Below, piece by piece: positions 1 to 6,221 of a DNA stretch of 13,081 bases. Position numbers and translations under genes: made by a program. Source of the stretch: JAUREX01 sp044356825 (lineage in GTDB: Bacteria > Pseudomonadota > Alphaproteobacteria > Rhodobacterales > Rhodobacteraceae). The DNA lies in NCBI GenBank assembly GCA_044356825.1, contig JBIKVM010000064.1:1-13081 (forward strand). The letters are read 5' to 3'. Each line of letters starts with the position of its first letter. The stretch's first letter is position 1. The notes below the pieces were generated by a model. The model had not been told where the DNA came from and made no database searches. It saw nothing but the letters and a program-made list of their open reading frames with translations.

Positions 1-949
1 CACAGGTCATGTCGGTGTAAAGCCGCCAGAACGCGCCCGCGTCGAGCGCCATGTCATGCGGCTCGACCCGGTGGCCCATCCCTTCGAGCACGCGCGCCAC
101 CGCCTCGACCGAGGCGCGGATCGCGGGATCGACCGGGTTGCCCGAGGGGTCGGTGAAGGTGAAGCCCACCCGCAACCCGCGCGGGGCCTCGCGCGCCAGA
201 TCGGCAAAGGGCCGGTCGGGCGGGGGCAGGTAGTAGGCATCGCCCGGGAGCGCGCCCGCCACCGCATCGAGATAGGCGGCCGTGTCGCGCACGCTGCGGC
301 TGTTGCACAGGAAATAGGCCCCGCCCGCCCAGTAGTCGGCGAAGGGCGCGAGCGTCACCCGCCCGCGCGAGGGCTTGAGCCCGACCACCCCGCAGCACGA
401 GGCCGGCACCCGGATCGAGCCCGCCCCGTCCGAGGCCTCGGCGATCGGGACCATGCCGGTCGCGACCGCGACCGCCGTGCCGCCCGAGGATCCGCCGCAG
501 GTGACGGACGGATCCCAGGGGTTCAGCGTCGGGCCATAGAGTACGGGCTCGCAGCCGATCGACCAGCCGTTCTCGGGCGCGTTCGTCTTGCCGAGCATGA
601 CAAGTCCCGCCGCCCTGACGCGCCGCGCGATCTCGTTGTCGGCGAGCGCGATCTGGTCCTTGAGGAAACGGCTCGAACTCGTCGCCTGCACGCCCGCCCA
701 GTTCGTGGCGAGCTCCTTGAGCAGGAAGGGAACGCCCGCGAGCGGCGCGTCGGGTGAAACCGCCGCCGCCATCGCGCGGCCGATGTCGTAGCGGGTGTGG
801 ATGACCGCGTTCAGCGCCGGGTTCAACGCCTCGATCGCGCGGATCGCGGCCTCGGCGATCTCGGGCGCGCTCACCTCGCCCGACCGCACGGCCGCCGCGA
901 TCGCGACCCCGTCGGAACTGCGATAGAGGCGGTCGATATCGTCCAACAC
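1..949 (-). CDS. Amidase-signature family hydrolase (3' end cut by window edge)
   Basis: Serine hydrolase of the amidase-signature family, which hydrolyses carboxamides to acid plus ammonia or amine, presumably in the cytoplasm since no signal peptide is seen. The window holds 316 codons; family members usually run 450-500, so the C-terminal third is missing. Counting from the GTG at 949, the Lys-Ser-Ser catalytic triad is complete: K78 in LLKEL, S154 in the glycine/serine loop GGSSGGTA, and nucleophile S178 in DGAGSIRVPA. The 24-residue spacing of the two serines is the family norm. The start is GTG 949 or TTG 946; both follow an AAAGG 5-8 nt upstream, and an in-frame stop (the end of the preceding gene) rules out anything earlier. 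It is the last visible gene of the importer operon, 9 nt after the oxidoreductase. The substrate is unknown; GatA is unlikely in this catabolic setting. Confidence 0.93.
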   Translation of the reverse strand, partial: MLDDIDRLYRSSDGVAIAAAVRSGEVSAPEIAEAAIRAIEALNPALNAVIHTRYDIGRAMAAAVSPDAPLAGVPFLLKELATNWAGVQATSSSRFLKDQIALADNEIARRVRAAGLVMLGKTNAPENGWSIGCEPVLYGPTLNPWDPSVTCGGSSGGTAVAVATGMVPIAEASDGAGSIRVPASCCGVVGLKPSRGRVTLAPFADYWAGGAYFLCNSRSVRDTAAYLDAVAGALPGDAYYLPPPDRPFADLAREAPRGLRVGFTFTDPSGNPVDPAIRASVEAVARVLEGMGHRVEPHDMALDAGAFWRLYTDMTC

Positions 950-958
950 CCTTGCCTT

Positions 959-2041
959 TCAGTCGAGCCGGATCGCCCGTTCCTCCTCGATGCTCTGCTC
1001 GGCCGCGAGCACGATCCGCAGCGAGTTGACGGCCGCATCCATCGATTCCGTCAGGTCGAGATCCTCGCGGATCGCGCGCAGGAAGAAGGCCTGCTCGCGG
1101 TCGCAGAGATCCTGGTGGCCCGGCTCGTCCTCCATCGAGAGGATCTCGTCGGGGCGCAGGAAGTGCTTGTCGGGCCCGACGGCGGCATGGTGGACGCGGA
1201 TCGCGTCGGTCTTGGTATGCTTGTCGATGTCGGAGCTGTCCGAGAGATCCTCGGCACCGCTGCGCGCCTGATCGTTCGGCACGAGCGACACCGACCCCTT
1301 CGGCCCCACGATGTCTTTGACGAAGAAGGCCGTCTCGCTCATCATCGGGCCCCAGCCGGCCTCGTACCAGCCGACCGAGCCATCGTCGAAGGTGACGTGC
1401 AGGTGGCCATAGTTCTGCTTGTCGGCCTCGGCCCACAGCGCCGCGCCGATGCCGTGGACGCGCACGGGCTTGGCACCCGTCAGCTGGCACATGACATCGA
1501 CGTAATGGACCCCGCAATCGACGATGGGGATCAGGCTGTCGATGAGGTTCTTGTGCCACATCCACGCATCGCCCGAGGACTGCTGGTTGAGGTTGAGCCG
1601 CATCACCAGCGGCTTGCCCAGCGTCTTGCCGATCTCGATGAACTTCATCCAGCTCGGGTGAACGCGCAGGATATAGCCGAGCACGAGCTTGCGGTCCCGC
1701 GCGCGCGCCGTCGCGACCACGCGGGCGGCGTCCTCGTTGTTGGTCGCGATGGGCTTTTCCATGAAGACATGGGCGCCCGCCTCCATCGCCTGAATCGCAT
1801 AGGCCGCGTGCGTGTTGGGCCAGGTATTGATCGAGACCGCATCGGGATTCGTCGCCGCCAGCGCCTCGGTGTAGTCCTCGAACAGCGGATAGCCGCGCAA
1901 TTCCTCGGGGATCGACTTCGAGCGGATCGTCCGGCTCATCAGCCCCACGATCTCGAAGCCGTCGTTGCGGTGATAGGCGCTCGCATGCGAGGCCCCCATG
2001 TTGCCGAGCCCGACGACGAGCACGCGCACCTTCCCGGCCAT
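959..2041 (-). CDS. Gfo/Idh/MocA-family NAD(P)-dependent oxidoreductase
   Basis: Predicted cytosolic NAD(P)-dependent dehydrogenase or reductase, 360 aa, the usual family length. The N-terminal Rossmann fold shows GLGNMG (residues 11-16), the catalytic EKP motif is at 95-97, and the C-terminal substrate half has D175-x-G-x-H179-x-x-D182, the family's catalytic Asp/His pattern. I chose ATG 2041 because GGAGG lies 8 nt upstream and the Rossmann strand then starts at residue 5; an in-frame ATG at 2068 would add nine residues without a good ribosome site. Family members act mostly on sugars, inositols and related polyols (including amino-inositols), but the substrate is not predictable here. It lies behind the importer genes and a strong hairpin (2076-2104), and 9 nt ahead of the amidase, so its product may feed the amidase or the reverse. 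Confidence 0.93.
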   Translation of the reverse strand: MAGKVRVLVVGLGNMGASHASAYHRNDGFEIVGLMSRTIRSKSIPEELRGYPLFEDYTEALAATNPDAVSINTWPNTHAAYAIQAMEAGAHVFMEKPIATNNEDAARVVATARARDRKLVLGYILRVHPSWMKFIEIGKTLGKPLVMRLNLNQQSSGDAWMWHKNLIDSLIPIVDCGVHYVDVMCQLTGAKPVRVHGIGAALWAEADKQNYGHLHVTFDDGSVGWYEAGWGPMMSETAFFVKDIVGPKGSVSLVPNDQARSGAEDLSDSSDIDKHTKTDAIRVHHAAVGPDKHFLRPDEILSMEDEPGHQDLCDREQAFFLRAIREDLDLTESMDAAVNSLRIVLAAEQSIEEERAIRLD

Positions 2042-2075
2042 CCCTGCACCCTCCGCAATTCGAGCCATGTGAAGC

Positions 2076-2104
2076 GCACCGGGCGGCGCGAAGCCGCCCG
2101 GTGC
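2076..2104 (-). terminator. Perfect 12-bp intercistronic hairpin after the binding-protein gene
   Basis: Arms GCACCGGGCGGC (2076-2087) and GCCGCCCGGTGC (2093-2104) are perfect inverted repeats around a 5-nt loop. The hairpin begins 9 nt beyond the stop of the binding-protein gene and ends about 35 nt before the oxidoreductase start. No T-run follows on the minus strand, so it is not a textbook intrinsic terminator. The likely role is 3'-end protection or partial termination, which would give more binding protein than downstream enzyme, as is common for ABC importer operons. The structure is seen directly; the role is inferred. Confidence 0.65.
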
Positions 2105-2113
2105 AAGATCGCG

Positions 2114-3265
2114 TCAGATCGCCTGCGCAAAGAGGTTCGCGCGCACGGCCTCGACGTCCACCGCCTCGAATTCGGGCGTGAGCGCGGTGCCCTCGGCGTC
2201 GGCCTTGACCTTCGCGGCGTCGAAGGCGTTGGCGCCGGGGATGAGGTCGTTCGTGCAGACGTCCTCGGCCTTGATCGGGGTCTTGTTCTGGCCGATCGAG
2301 GCCGACATGTCGAAGAAGTTCTGCCAGCTCGACATGTCGTGCCAGCCCCAGCCCTGACGCTTGGACCAATCGCCGCGCATGACGTTCATGAGCTGCAGGC
2401 AGGACATGGTGCCGAGTTGCGGCCCCACGTTCTGGGCGAGCGTCGGGAACTGCTCGAACACCGCCTGGACGGCCGCGCGCGGGTTGTGCTCGGCGAATTC
2501 GAGGCCCATCGCCCAGCCGCGCAGATACTGCTCGAGGAAGGCGCGCTTGTCGGCGTCCTCGAGATCATCGGCGCGTACGACGAAGGTGTTCATCGGGAAG
2601 TTCGACTTCTGCACCCCGAGCCAGTATTCGAAGTCGAGCCCGGTCGAGATCCACTCGGCCCGCAGCCCTTCCCACGAAAGCGCGGCATCGCCCTGCCCGG
2701 CCGCGAGCGCCGTGCCCCAGGTTGGCCAGCCGGCCTCGACATAGGTGACCTTCGAGACGTCGACGCCCTGCGCGGCGAGCATCGGATCGGTGATCGCCTG
2801 CCAGGCGGCCGAACCGAGAAGGATCGTCTTGCCCTCGATGTCCTTGAGGTTCGAGAGCCCCTCGCCCTTGCGGAAGGCGAAGGAGAAGCCGTCGGCCGCC
2901 GCCTCGTGGAAGCAGGACTTGAGCTTCATGCCGTTCTCGATCGCGAACGAGAACACGCCCGGCGAGGGGAAGCCCATGTCGGCCTGGCCCACGTCGACGA
3001 ACTTGACCGTCGCGGTGCCGTCCGACGGGCCCGGCTGGATGTCGATGTTGAGATCGCCGAAATAGCCCATCTTCTTGGCGACCCAATAGGCGTAGTCGTC
3101 GACGACCTCGAGCGTGCCGCGCGGCGAGATCCAGGTGAAGGCGCGGTCGTAGCCCGCCCCGAAGGCCGGCCGGAGCCCGCCGAGGCCGATGGCCGCAACG
3201 CCGCCCGCCGTCACGGTCAGAAGCTGGCGCCGGCTGAGGCCCGGGCCGCGTGTCGTGTTCATCAT
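2114..3265 (-). CDS. ABC importer substrate-binding protein (NMT1/THI5, SsuA/TauA-like), Tat-exported
   Basis: Periplasmic binding protein, 383 aa, that should capture the substrate and deliver it to the permease encoded upstream. The N terminus carries a twin-arginine signal: S11-R12-R13-Q-L-L, a hydrophobic stretch of small residues, and probable cleavage near residue 37 (AFGA). The mature part has the features of the nitrate/sulfonate/pyrimidine-precursor class: an early DDYAYWVAKKMGYF segment, VDVGQADMGFPSPG near the ligand site, and the DIEGKTI hinge segment. The start is the first of two consecutive ATGs, 7 nt after AGGGGG. It is the third gene of the operon, 59 nt after the permease. 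Family ligands include aliphatic sulfonates, taurine, nitrate, riboflavin and thiamine pyrimidine precursors; the ligand here cannot be chosen. A Tat rather than Sec signal implies folding before export. Confidence 0.93.
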   Translation of the reverse strand: MMNTTRGPGLSRRQLLTVTAGGVAAIGLGGLRPAFGAGYDRAFTWISPRGTLEVVDDYAYWVAKKMGYFGDLNIDIQPGPSDGTATVKFVDVGQADMGFPSPGVFSFAIENGMKLKSCFHEAAADGFSFAFRKGEGLSNLKDIEGKTILLGSAAWQAITDPMLAAQGVDVSKVTYVEAGWPTWGTALAAGQGDAALSWEGLRAEWISTGLDFEYWLGVQKSNFPMNTFVVRADDLEDADKRAFLEQYLRGWAMGLEFAEHNPRAAVQAVFEQFPTLAQNVGPQLGTMSCLQLMNVMRGDWSKRQGWGWHDMSSWQNFFDMSASIGQNKTPIKAEDVCTNDLIPGANAFDAAKVKADAEGTALTPEFEAVDVEAVRANLFAQAI

Positions 3266-3324
3266 GTCGTAACCCCCTGTCGTTTGAGTGGTGAACGTCT
3301 TGCAGATGCGCGCCGGGATGCCGC

Positions 3325-4158
3325 TCAGGCCTCCCAGCTCGCGTACTTCTTGCCGATGAGGAAGAAGATCACATAGATCAGGATGCCGAGCGCCGAGAGC
3401 ATGAGGACCACGGCGAAGAACTGCGGCATCTGGATCATCGAGGAATAGGTCGTCAGGCGGTTGCCAAGGCCGAAGCCCCCGCCCACCATCTCGGCCCCGA
3501 CCGCCGTCAGCAGCCCGAAGATCGCCCCGATCATGAGGCCGACGAGGATCATCGGCAGCGCCATCGGCGCGCGCACCTTCCAGAAGATCTGGAGCGTCGA
3601 CGCCCCGTAGGAGCGTGCGAGCGCGATCTTGGCGCTGTCGACCCGCCGGAAGCCGGTCGCGGCGTTGATCATCACCATCGGCCCCGCCGCCAGCGCGACC
3701 GCGATCACGCGCGGGGTGTAGCCAAAGCCGAAGCGCAGGATCAGGAGCGGCACGAGCGCGAGCATCGGCGTCGTGACAAGGACGAGGATGTAGGGCGCGA
3801 TGATCTTCTCGACGAAGGGGAACTGCGTGATGACGGCGGCCAGCACCATCCCCACCACCGCCCCGATCGAGAACCCCATCCCCAGCACCGCGAGCGTGTG
3901 GCCGAGGTGCGGCAGCACGAGGCGGAAGTCGGTGTAATAGGCGAGCGCGACCTCGGACGGCTTGGGCAGGATGTAGGACTTGACCTCGAAGAGGCGCAGC
4001 AGGATCTCGAGGCCCCCCACCACGATGATGGCGACGAGCGCGATCGCGATCACCTCGTTGCGGGTGCGGGCGCCGCCGCCTTGCGCGAAGGCCGAGAGAT
4101 TCGTGATCGCGACCTGTCCGGCGTCGCCCTTGCGGAATTCGGGGGTGATGTCGCCCAT
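3325..4158 (-). CDS. ABC importer inner-membrane permease (SsuC/TauC-like)
   Basis: Inner-membrane channel subunit of the importer, 277 aa. After a polar head of about 30 residues there is one membrane segment (VIAIALVAIIVVGGLEILL), then the usual five-segment core (for example VLGMGFSIGAVVGMVLAAVI and ILVLVTTPMLALVPLLIL). The cytoplasmic EAA loop that docks on the ATPase is visible at IALARSYGASTLQIFWKVRAP followed by ALP. The start at ATG 4158 is preceded by GGAG 6 nt away; that ribosome site contains the stop codon of the ATPase gene, which ends only 3 nt upstream, so the two are probably translationally coupled. With one permease gene the transporter would be a homodimer of this subunit, as in SsuABC and TauABC. 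Confidence 0.95.
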   Translation of the reverse strand: MGDITPEFRKGDAGQVAITNLSAFAQGGGARTRNEVIAIALVAIIVVGGLEILLRLFEVKSYILPKPSEVALAYYTDFRLVLPHLGHTLAVLGMGFSIGAVVGMVLAAVITQFPFVEKIIAPYILVLVTTPMLALVPLLILRFGFGYTPRVIAVALAAGPMVMINAATGFRRVDSAKIALARSYGASTLQIFWKVRAPMALPMILVGLMIGAIFGLLTAVGAEMVGGGFGLGNRLTTYSSMIQMPQFFAVVLMLSALGILIYVIFFLIGKKYASWEA

Positions 4159-4161
4159 GTT

Positions 4162-4944
4162 CTACTCCGCCGCCCGCGCCGGCGCCGGCGCGCCATAGAT
4201 GTCGGCCTTGATGCGGTTCATGAGGTCGAAGACCTCGCGGCTTGCCATCGTCTCGAGCGTGCGCGGATGGGCGAAGGGCACCGCGTAATCCGATTGCACC
4301 CGGCCGGGGCGCTTGCTGAGCACGACCACCCGATCCGACAGGAAGATCGCCTCCTCGATCGAATGGGTGATGAAGACGATCGTGGTGCGCGTCTCGAGCC
4401 AGATTTCCTCGACGAGGCGGTTCATGTCCTCGCGGGTGAAGGCGTCGAGCGCGCCGAAGGGTTCGTCCATGAGCAGGACCGAGGGGCGCAGCGCGAGCGC
4501 GCGCACGATCGCGGCGCGCTGCTGCATGCCGCCCGAGAGCTCGCGCGGGAAACGCCGCTCGAACCCGCGCAGGCCGACGCGCTCGAGCAGGTGGTCGATC
4601 CACGCGGTCTCAGGGCGCAGGCCCTTGATCTCGAAGGGGAAGTGGATGTTGTCGATCAGGTTGCGCCAGGGCAGGAGATTGGCCTCCTGAAAGACGAGGC
4701 CGATCTCGGGGCGCGGCCCCGTCACGGCCGTGCCATCAAGCAGGATCTGCCCCTCGGTCGGCTGGTGGAGGCCCGACATCATCCACAGCAGCGTGGTCTT
4801 GCCGCAGCCCGAGGGGCCGACGATCGAGACGATGGTGCCCGGCGCGATGTCGAAGCCGCACCCCGCAACGGCTTCGAGCGCGCCGAAGCGCTTGCCCACA
4901 CCGCGGATCGAGAGCTTCGCGGGAGTTCCGATTTCTGCGCCCAT
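4162..4944 (-). CDS. ABC importer ATPase (SsuB/TauB-like)
   Basis: Nucleotide-binding subunit powering the importer, 260 aa. All motifs are intact: Walker A GPSGCGKTT (43-51), Q-loop Q86 in LVFQEANLLPW, signature LSGGMQQR (136-143), Walker B LLMDEPFGALD (157-167) and the switch histidine H194. The FQEANLLPW Q-loop is characteristic of the nitrate/sulfonate/taurine importer subfamily. ATG 4944 is preceded by GGGGGAGG with very short spacing (about 2 nt after AGG) and no better in-frame start exists. It is the first gene of the operon, transcribed away from the regulator gene, with its candidate promoter at 4988-5016. Confidence 0.95.
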   Translation of the reverse strand: MGAEIGTPAKLSIRGVGKRFGALEAVAGCGFDIAPGTIVSIVGPSGCGKTTLLWMMSGLHQPTEGQILLDGTAVTGPRPEIGLVFQEANLLPWRNLIDNIHFPFEIKGLRPETAWIDHLLERVGLRGFERRFPRELSGGMQQRAAIVRALALRPSVLLMDEPFGALDAFTREDMNRLVEEIWLETRTTIVFITHSIEEAIFLSDRVVVLSKRPGRVQSDYAVPFAHPRTLETMASREVFDLMNRIKADIYGAPAPARAAE

Positions 4945-4987
4945 CGCCTCCCCCGTGGTCGCCCGGGCAGGGCGACTCGCTGGATCA

Positions 4988-5016
4988 ACTTTGTGAATTG
5001 GTTACAGACCTGTCAA
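4988..5016 (-). promoter_or_regulatory. Candidate sigma-70-type promoter of the importer operon
   Basis: On the minus strand a perfect -35 TTGACA (5016-5011) is followed by a 17-nt spacer and a weak -10, CAAAGT (4993-4988; 3 of 6 consensus bases). Transcription would begin near 4981, giving a leader of roughly 37 nt before the ATPase start. The weak -10 is tolerable in alphaproteobacteria. An operator-like palindrome occupies the spacer and the edge of the -10. Confidence 0.5.
4992..5006. promoter_or_regulatory. Candidate RpiR-family operator, importer side
   Basis: TGTGAATTGGTTACA fits the palindrome TGTAA-N5-TTACA with one mismatch (G for A at the fourth base). It lies between the -35 and -10 elements of the candidate importer promoter, touching the -10, where a bound protein would block RNA polymerase. 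It pairs with the exact site at 5187-5201. The pattern agrees with the known architecture of HexR sites (TGTAAT-N3-ATTACA), HexR being an RpiR-family regulator. Confidence 0.6.
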
Positions 5017-5130
5017 GCAAAACCCTTTCGGTTCCAGCAAAGACCAATGGGAATGCGCGCGCTGAAGTCTGGAGAAGCAACGACTGGCATCATGTTTCGC
5101 AAGATTTCTTCAATGTAGCGTCATCTTCCT

Positions 5131-5148
5131 GGATCTGACGGCAGATCC
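5131..5148. repeat. 18-bp inverted repeat in the divergent spacer
   Basis: GGATCTG and CAGATCC are perfect 7-nt arms around ACGG. The repeat sits midway in the spacer, away from both candidate promoters. It could be a second operator or an activator site. Its sequence is unrelated to the TGTRA-N5-TTACA pair, and a repeat of this size could occur by chance. Confidence 0.35.
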
Positions 5149-5186
5149 GCGCCTGAAAGGCTGATTCGAAAGATCTGCCTCTGTCA

Positions 5187-5201
5187 TGTAAGAAAATTAC
5201 A
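5187..5201. promoter_or_regulatory. Candidate RpiR-family operator, regulator side
   Basis: TGTAAGAAAATTACA is an exact TGTAA-N5-TTACA palindrome ending 5 nt before the -35 box of the regulator's candidate promoter. An exact match to a 10-base constrained palindrome in this short, otherwise GC-rich spacer is unlikely by chance. The form is that of RpiR-family (HexR-type) sites. Its position suggests autoregulation, or DNA looping with the importer-side copy. Confidence 0.68.
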
Positions 5202-5206
5202 CACGC

Positions 5207-5235
5207 TTGACGCGTTGCCGAATGCTGGGGATACT
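5207..5235 (+). promoter_or_regulatory. Candidate sigma-70-type promoter of the regulator/monooxygenase transcript
   Basis: TTGACG (5207-5212, 5 of 6 consensus bases), a 17-nt spacer, then GATACT (5230-5235, 4 of 6). Transcription would start near 5242, leaving about 36 nt of leader and room for AGGGGG before the ATG at 5278. It would drive both the regulator and the monooxygenase 2 nt behind it. Confidence 0.6.
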
Positions 5236-5277
5236 TGACCTCCGACTCAGGCAGGTCTGCGCCGACAGGGGGCTCGA

Positions 5278-6219
5278 ATGGGCGAAGAAGCACGCCAAGG
5301 CGCCGTGACGCGCGCGCAAGGTGCGGCCCTTCCCGACATCATCGGCCAGATCCATGACCGCTACGCCGATCTGCGCCCGGCCGAGCAGGCGGTTGCGGAC
5401 TGCGTGCTCGCGGATGTGCAGGCGGCGGTCTATTCCGCCAACAGCGACATCGCCGCGCGCGCGGGGGTAAGTGCGCCGACCGTCACCCGCTTCTGCCACG
5501 CGATCGGCTGCCGCGGCGTGCGCGACTTCAAGCTCCAGCTCGCCCGCAGCCTCGTCGTCGGCGAGATCTACCTCGGCTCCGTCGCGGGCACTCCTGACGG
5601 CGAGGGCGCAGGCGATGCTGCGCTGCCGTCCTATTTCGTGTCCGTGCTGACCGAGGCGCGCCGCGCCATCGACGAGGTCGAACGCCAGCTCGACCGCGAT
5701 GCGCTTGCCAGAGCGGCCGAGATGCTCGCATCCGCCAGCCGGATCGTCGCGGTGGGGGTCGGGGGCAGTTCGGCCGCGCTCGCCGAAGAGGCGCATCACC
5801 GGCTGTTCCGCTACGGTCTGCCGGTCTCGGCGACGGGGGATATCTACCTTGCCCGGATGATCGCGGCGAGCCTGCGCGAGGGCGATGTCCTGATCGCGAT
5901 CTCTGGCACGGGACGCACGCGCGAGGTGATCGAGACGGTCGACCTCGCGCGCCGCTATCGCGCCCGCACGATCGCGATCACGGTTCCGGGCAGCGCGCTT
6001 GCCAAGGCGGTCGAGGTGCCGCTTGCGGTGCGCATCGGCGAGTATCCCGACACGCTGACGCCCTCGGCCTCGCGCGTGGCCTTCCTCACGATCCTCGATC
6101 TGCTCGCCGCCGCAACCGGTTACCGGATCGGCGCACCGGCCCGCGAGACGCTCAGGCGCATCAAGTACAACGTCGTGACCCGGGTGGCCGGGTCGGTTCT
6201 CGAACCCCTCGGAGACTGA
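5278..6219 (+). CDS. RpiR/MurR-family transcriptional regulator (HTH + SIS)
   Basis: DNA-binding regulator of 313 aa with the two-domain layout of the RpiR family. An N-terminal winged-helix region (about 20-95) has the recognition segment NSDIAARAGVSAPTVTRFC (55-73), and a C-terminal SIS (sugar isomerase-type) effector domain spans about 150-260, with the phosphosugar-loop-like GVGGSSA and the ISGTGRTREVIE segment. In this family the SIS domain usually senses a phosphosugar, but relatives next to ABC importers of non-sugar compounds are common. ATG 5278 follows AGGGGG at suitable spacing. It is divergent from the importer operon across a spacer with two matching palindromes and is followed after 2 nt by the monooxygenase, so it most likely controls both. 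Whether it represses or activates is not decidable from sequence alone; the importer-side site position favours repression. Confidence 0.94.
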   Translation: MGEEARQGAVTRAQGAALPDIIGQIHDRYADLRPAEQAVADCVLADVQAAVYSANSDIAARAGVSAPTVTRFCHAIGCRGVRDFKLQLARSLVVGEIYLGSVAGTPDGEGAGDAALPSYFVSVLTEARRAIDEVERQLDRDALARAAEMLASASRIVAVGVGGSSAALAEEAHHRLFRYGLPVSATGDIYLARMIAASLREGDVLIAISGTGRTREVIETVDLARRYRARTIAITVPGSALAKAVEVPLAVRIGEYPDTLTPSASRVAFLTILDLLAAATGYRIGAPARETLRRIKYNVVTRVAGSVLEPLGD

Positions 6220-6221
6220 AT

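Larger units (their letters stand above)
4945..5277. promoter_or_regulatory. Divergent control region between importer operon and RpiR-type regulator
   Basis: A 333-bp non-coding spacer, visibly more AT-rich than the flanking genes, between two divergently transcribed genes. It contains a candidate minus-strand promoter, a candidate plus-strand promoter, two matching TGTRA-N5-TTACA palindromes and one further inverted repeat (each listed separately). Short open frames crossing it have neither ribosome sites nor recognisable products. Everything needed for joint control of both transcripts by the adjacent regulator appears to be here. Confidence 0.75.

Noticed and set aside
54..2369. Very long uninterrupted open frame on the minus strand (771 codons) across the amidase and oxidoreductase genes
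   Set aside because: It runs in another frame over two genes with clear family motifs and yields Arg/Gly/Ala-rich sequence without domains; a GC-skewed codon shadow.
797..3376. Long plus-strand open frame opposite the oxidoreductase and binding-protein genes
   Set aside because: Antisense shadow: low-complexity Arg/Asp/His-rich translation, no ribosome site, and the minus-strand genes are certain.
5004..5260. Shared 8-mer CAGGTCTG at both promoter regions (5252-5259, and reverse complement at 5005-5012)
   Set aside because: One shared 8-mer between two stretches of this length is expected by chance; the TGTRA-N5-TTACA pair is a far better operator candidate.
5090..5293. 67-codon minus-strand open frame in the divergent spacer
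   Set aside because: No ribosome site, overlaps the regulator start, promoter elements and palindromes, and has no recognisable features.
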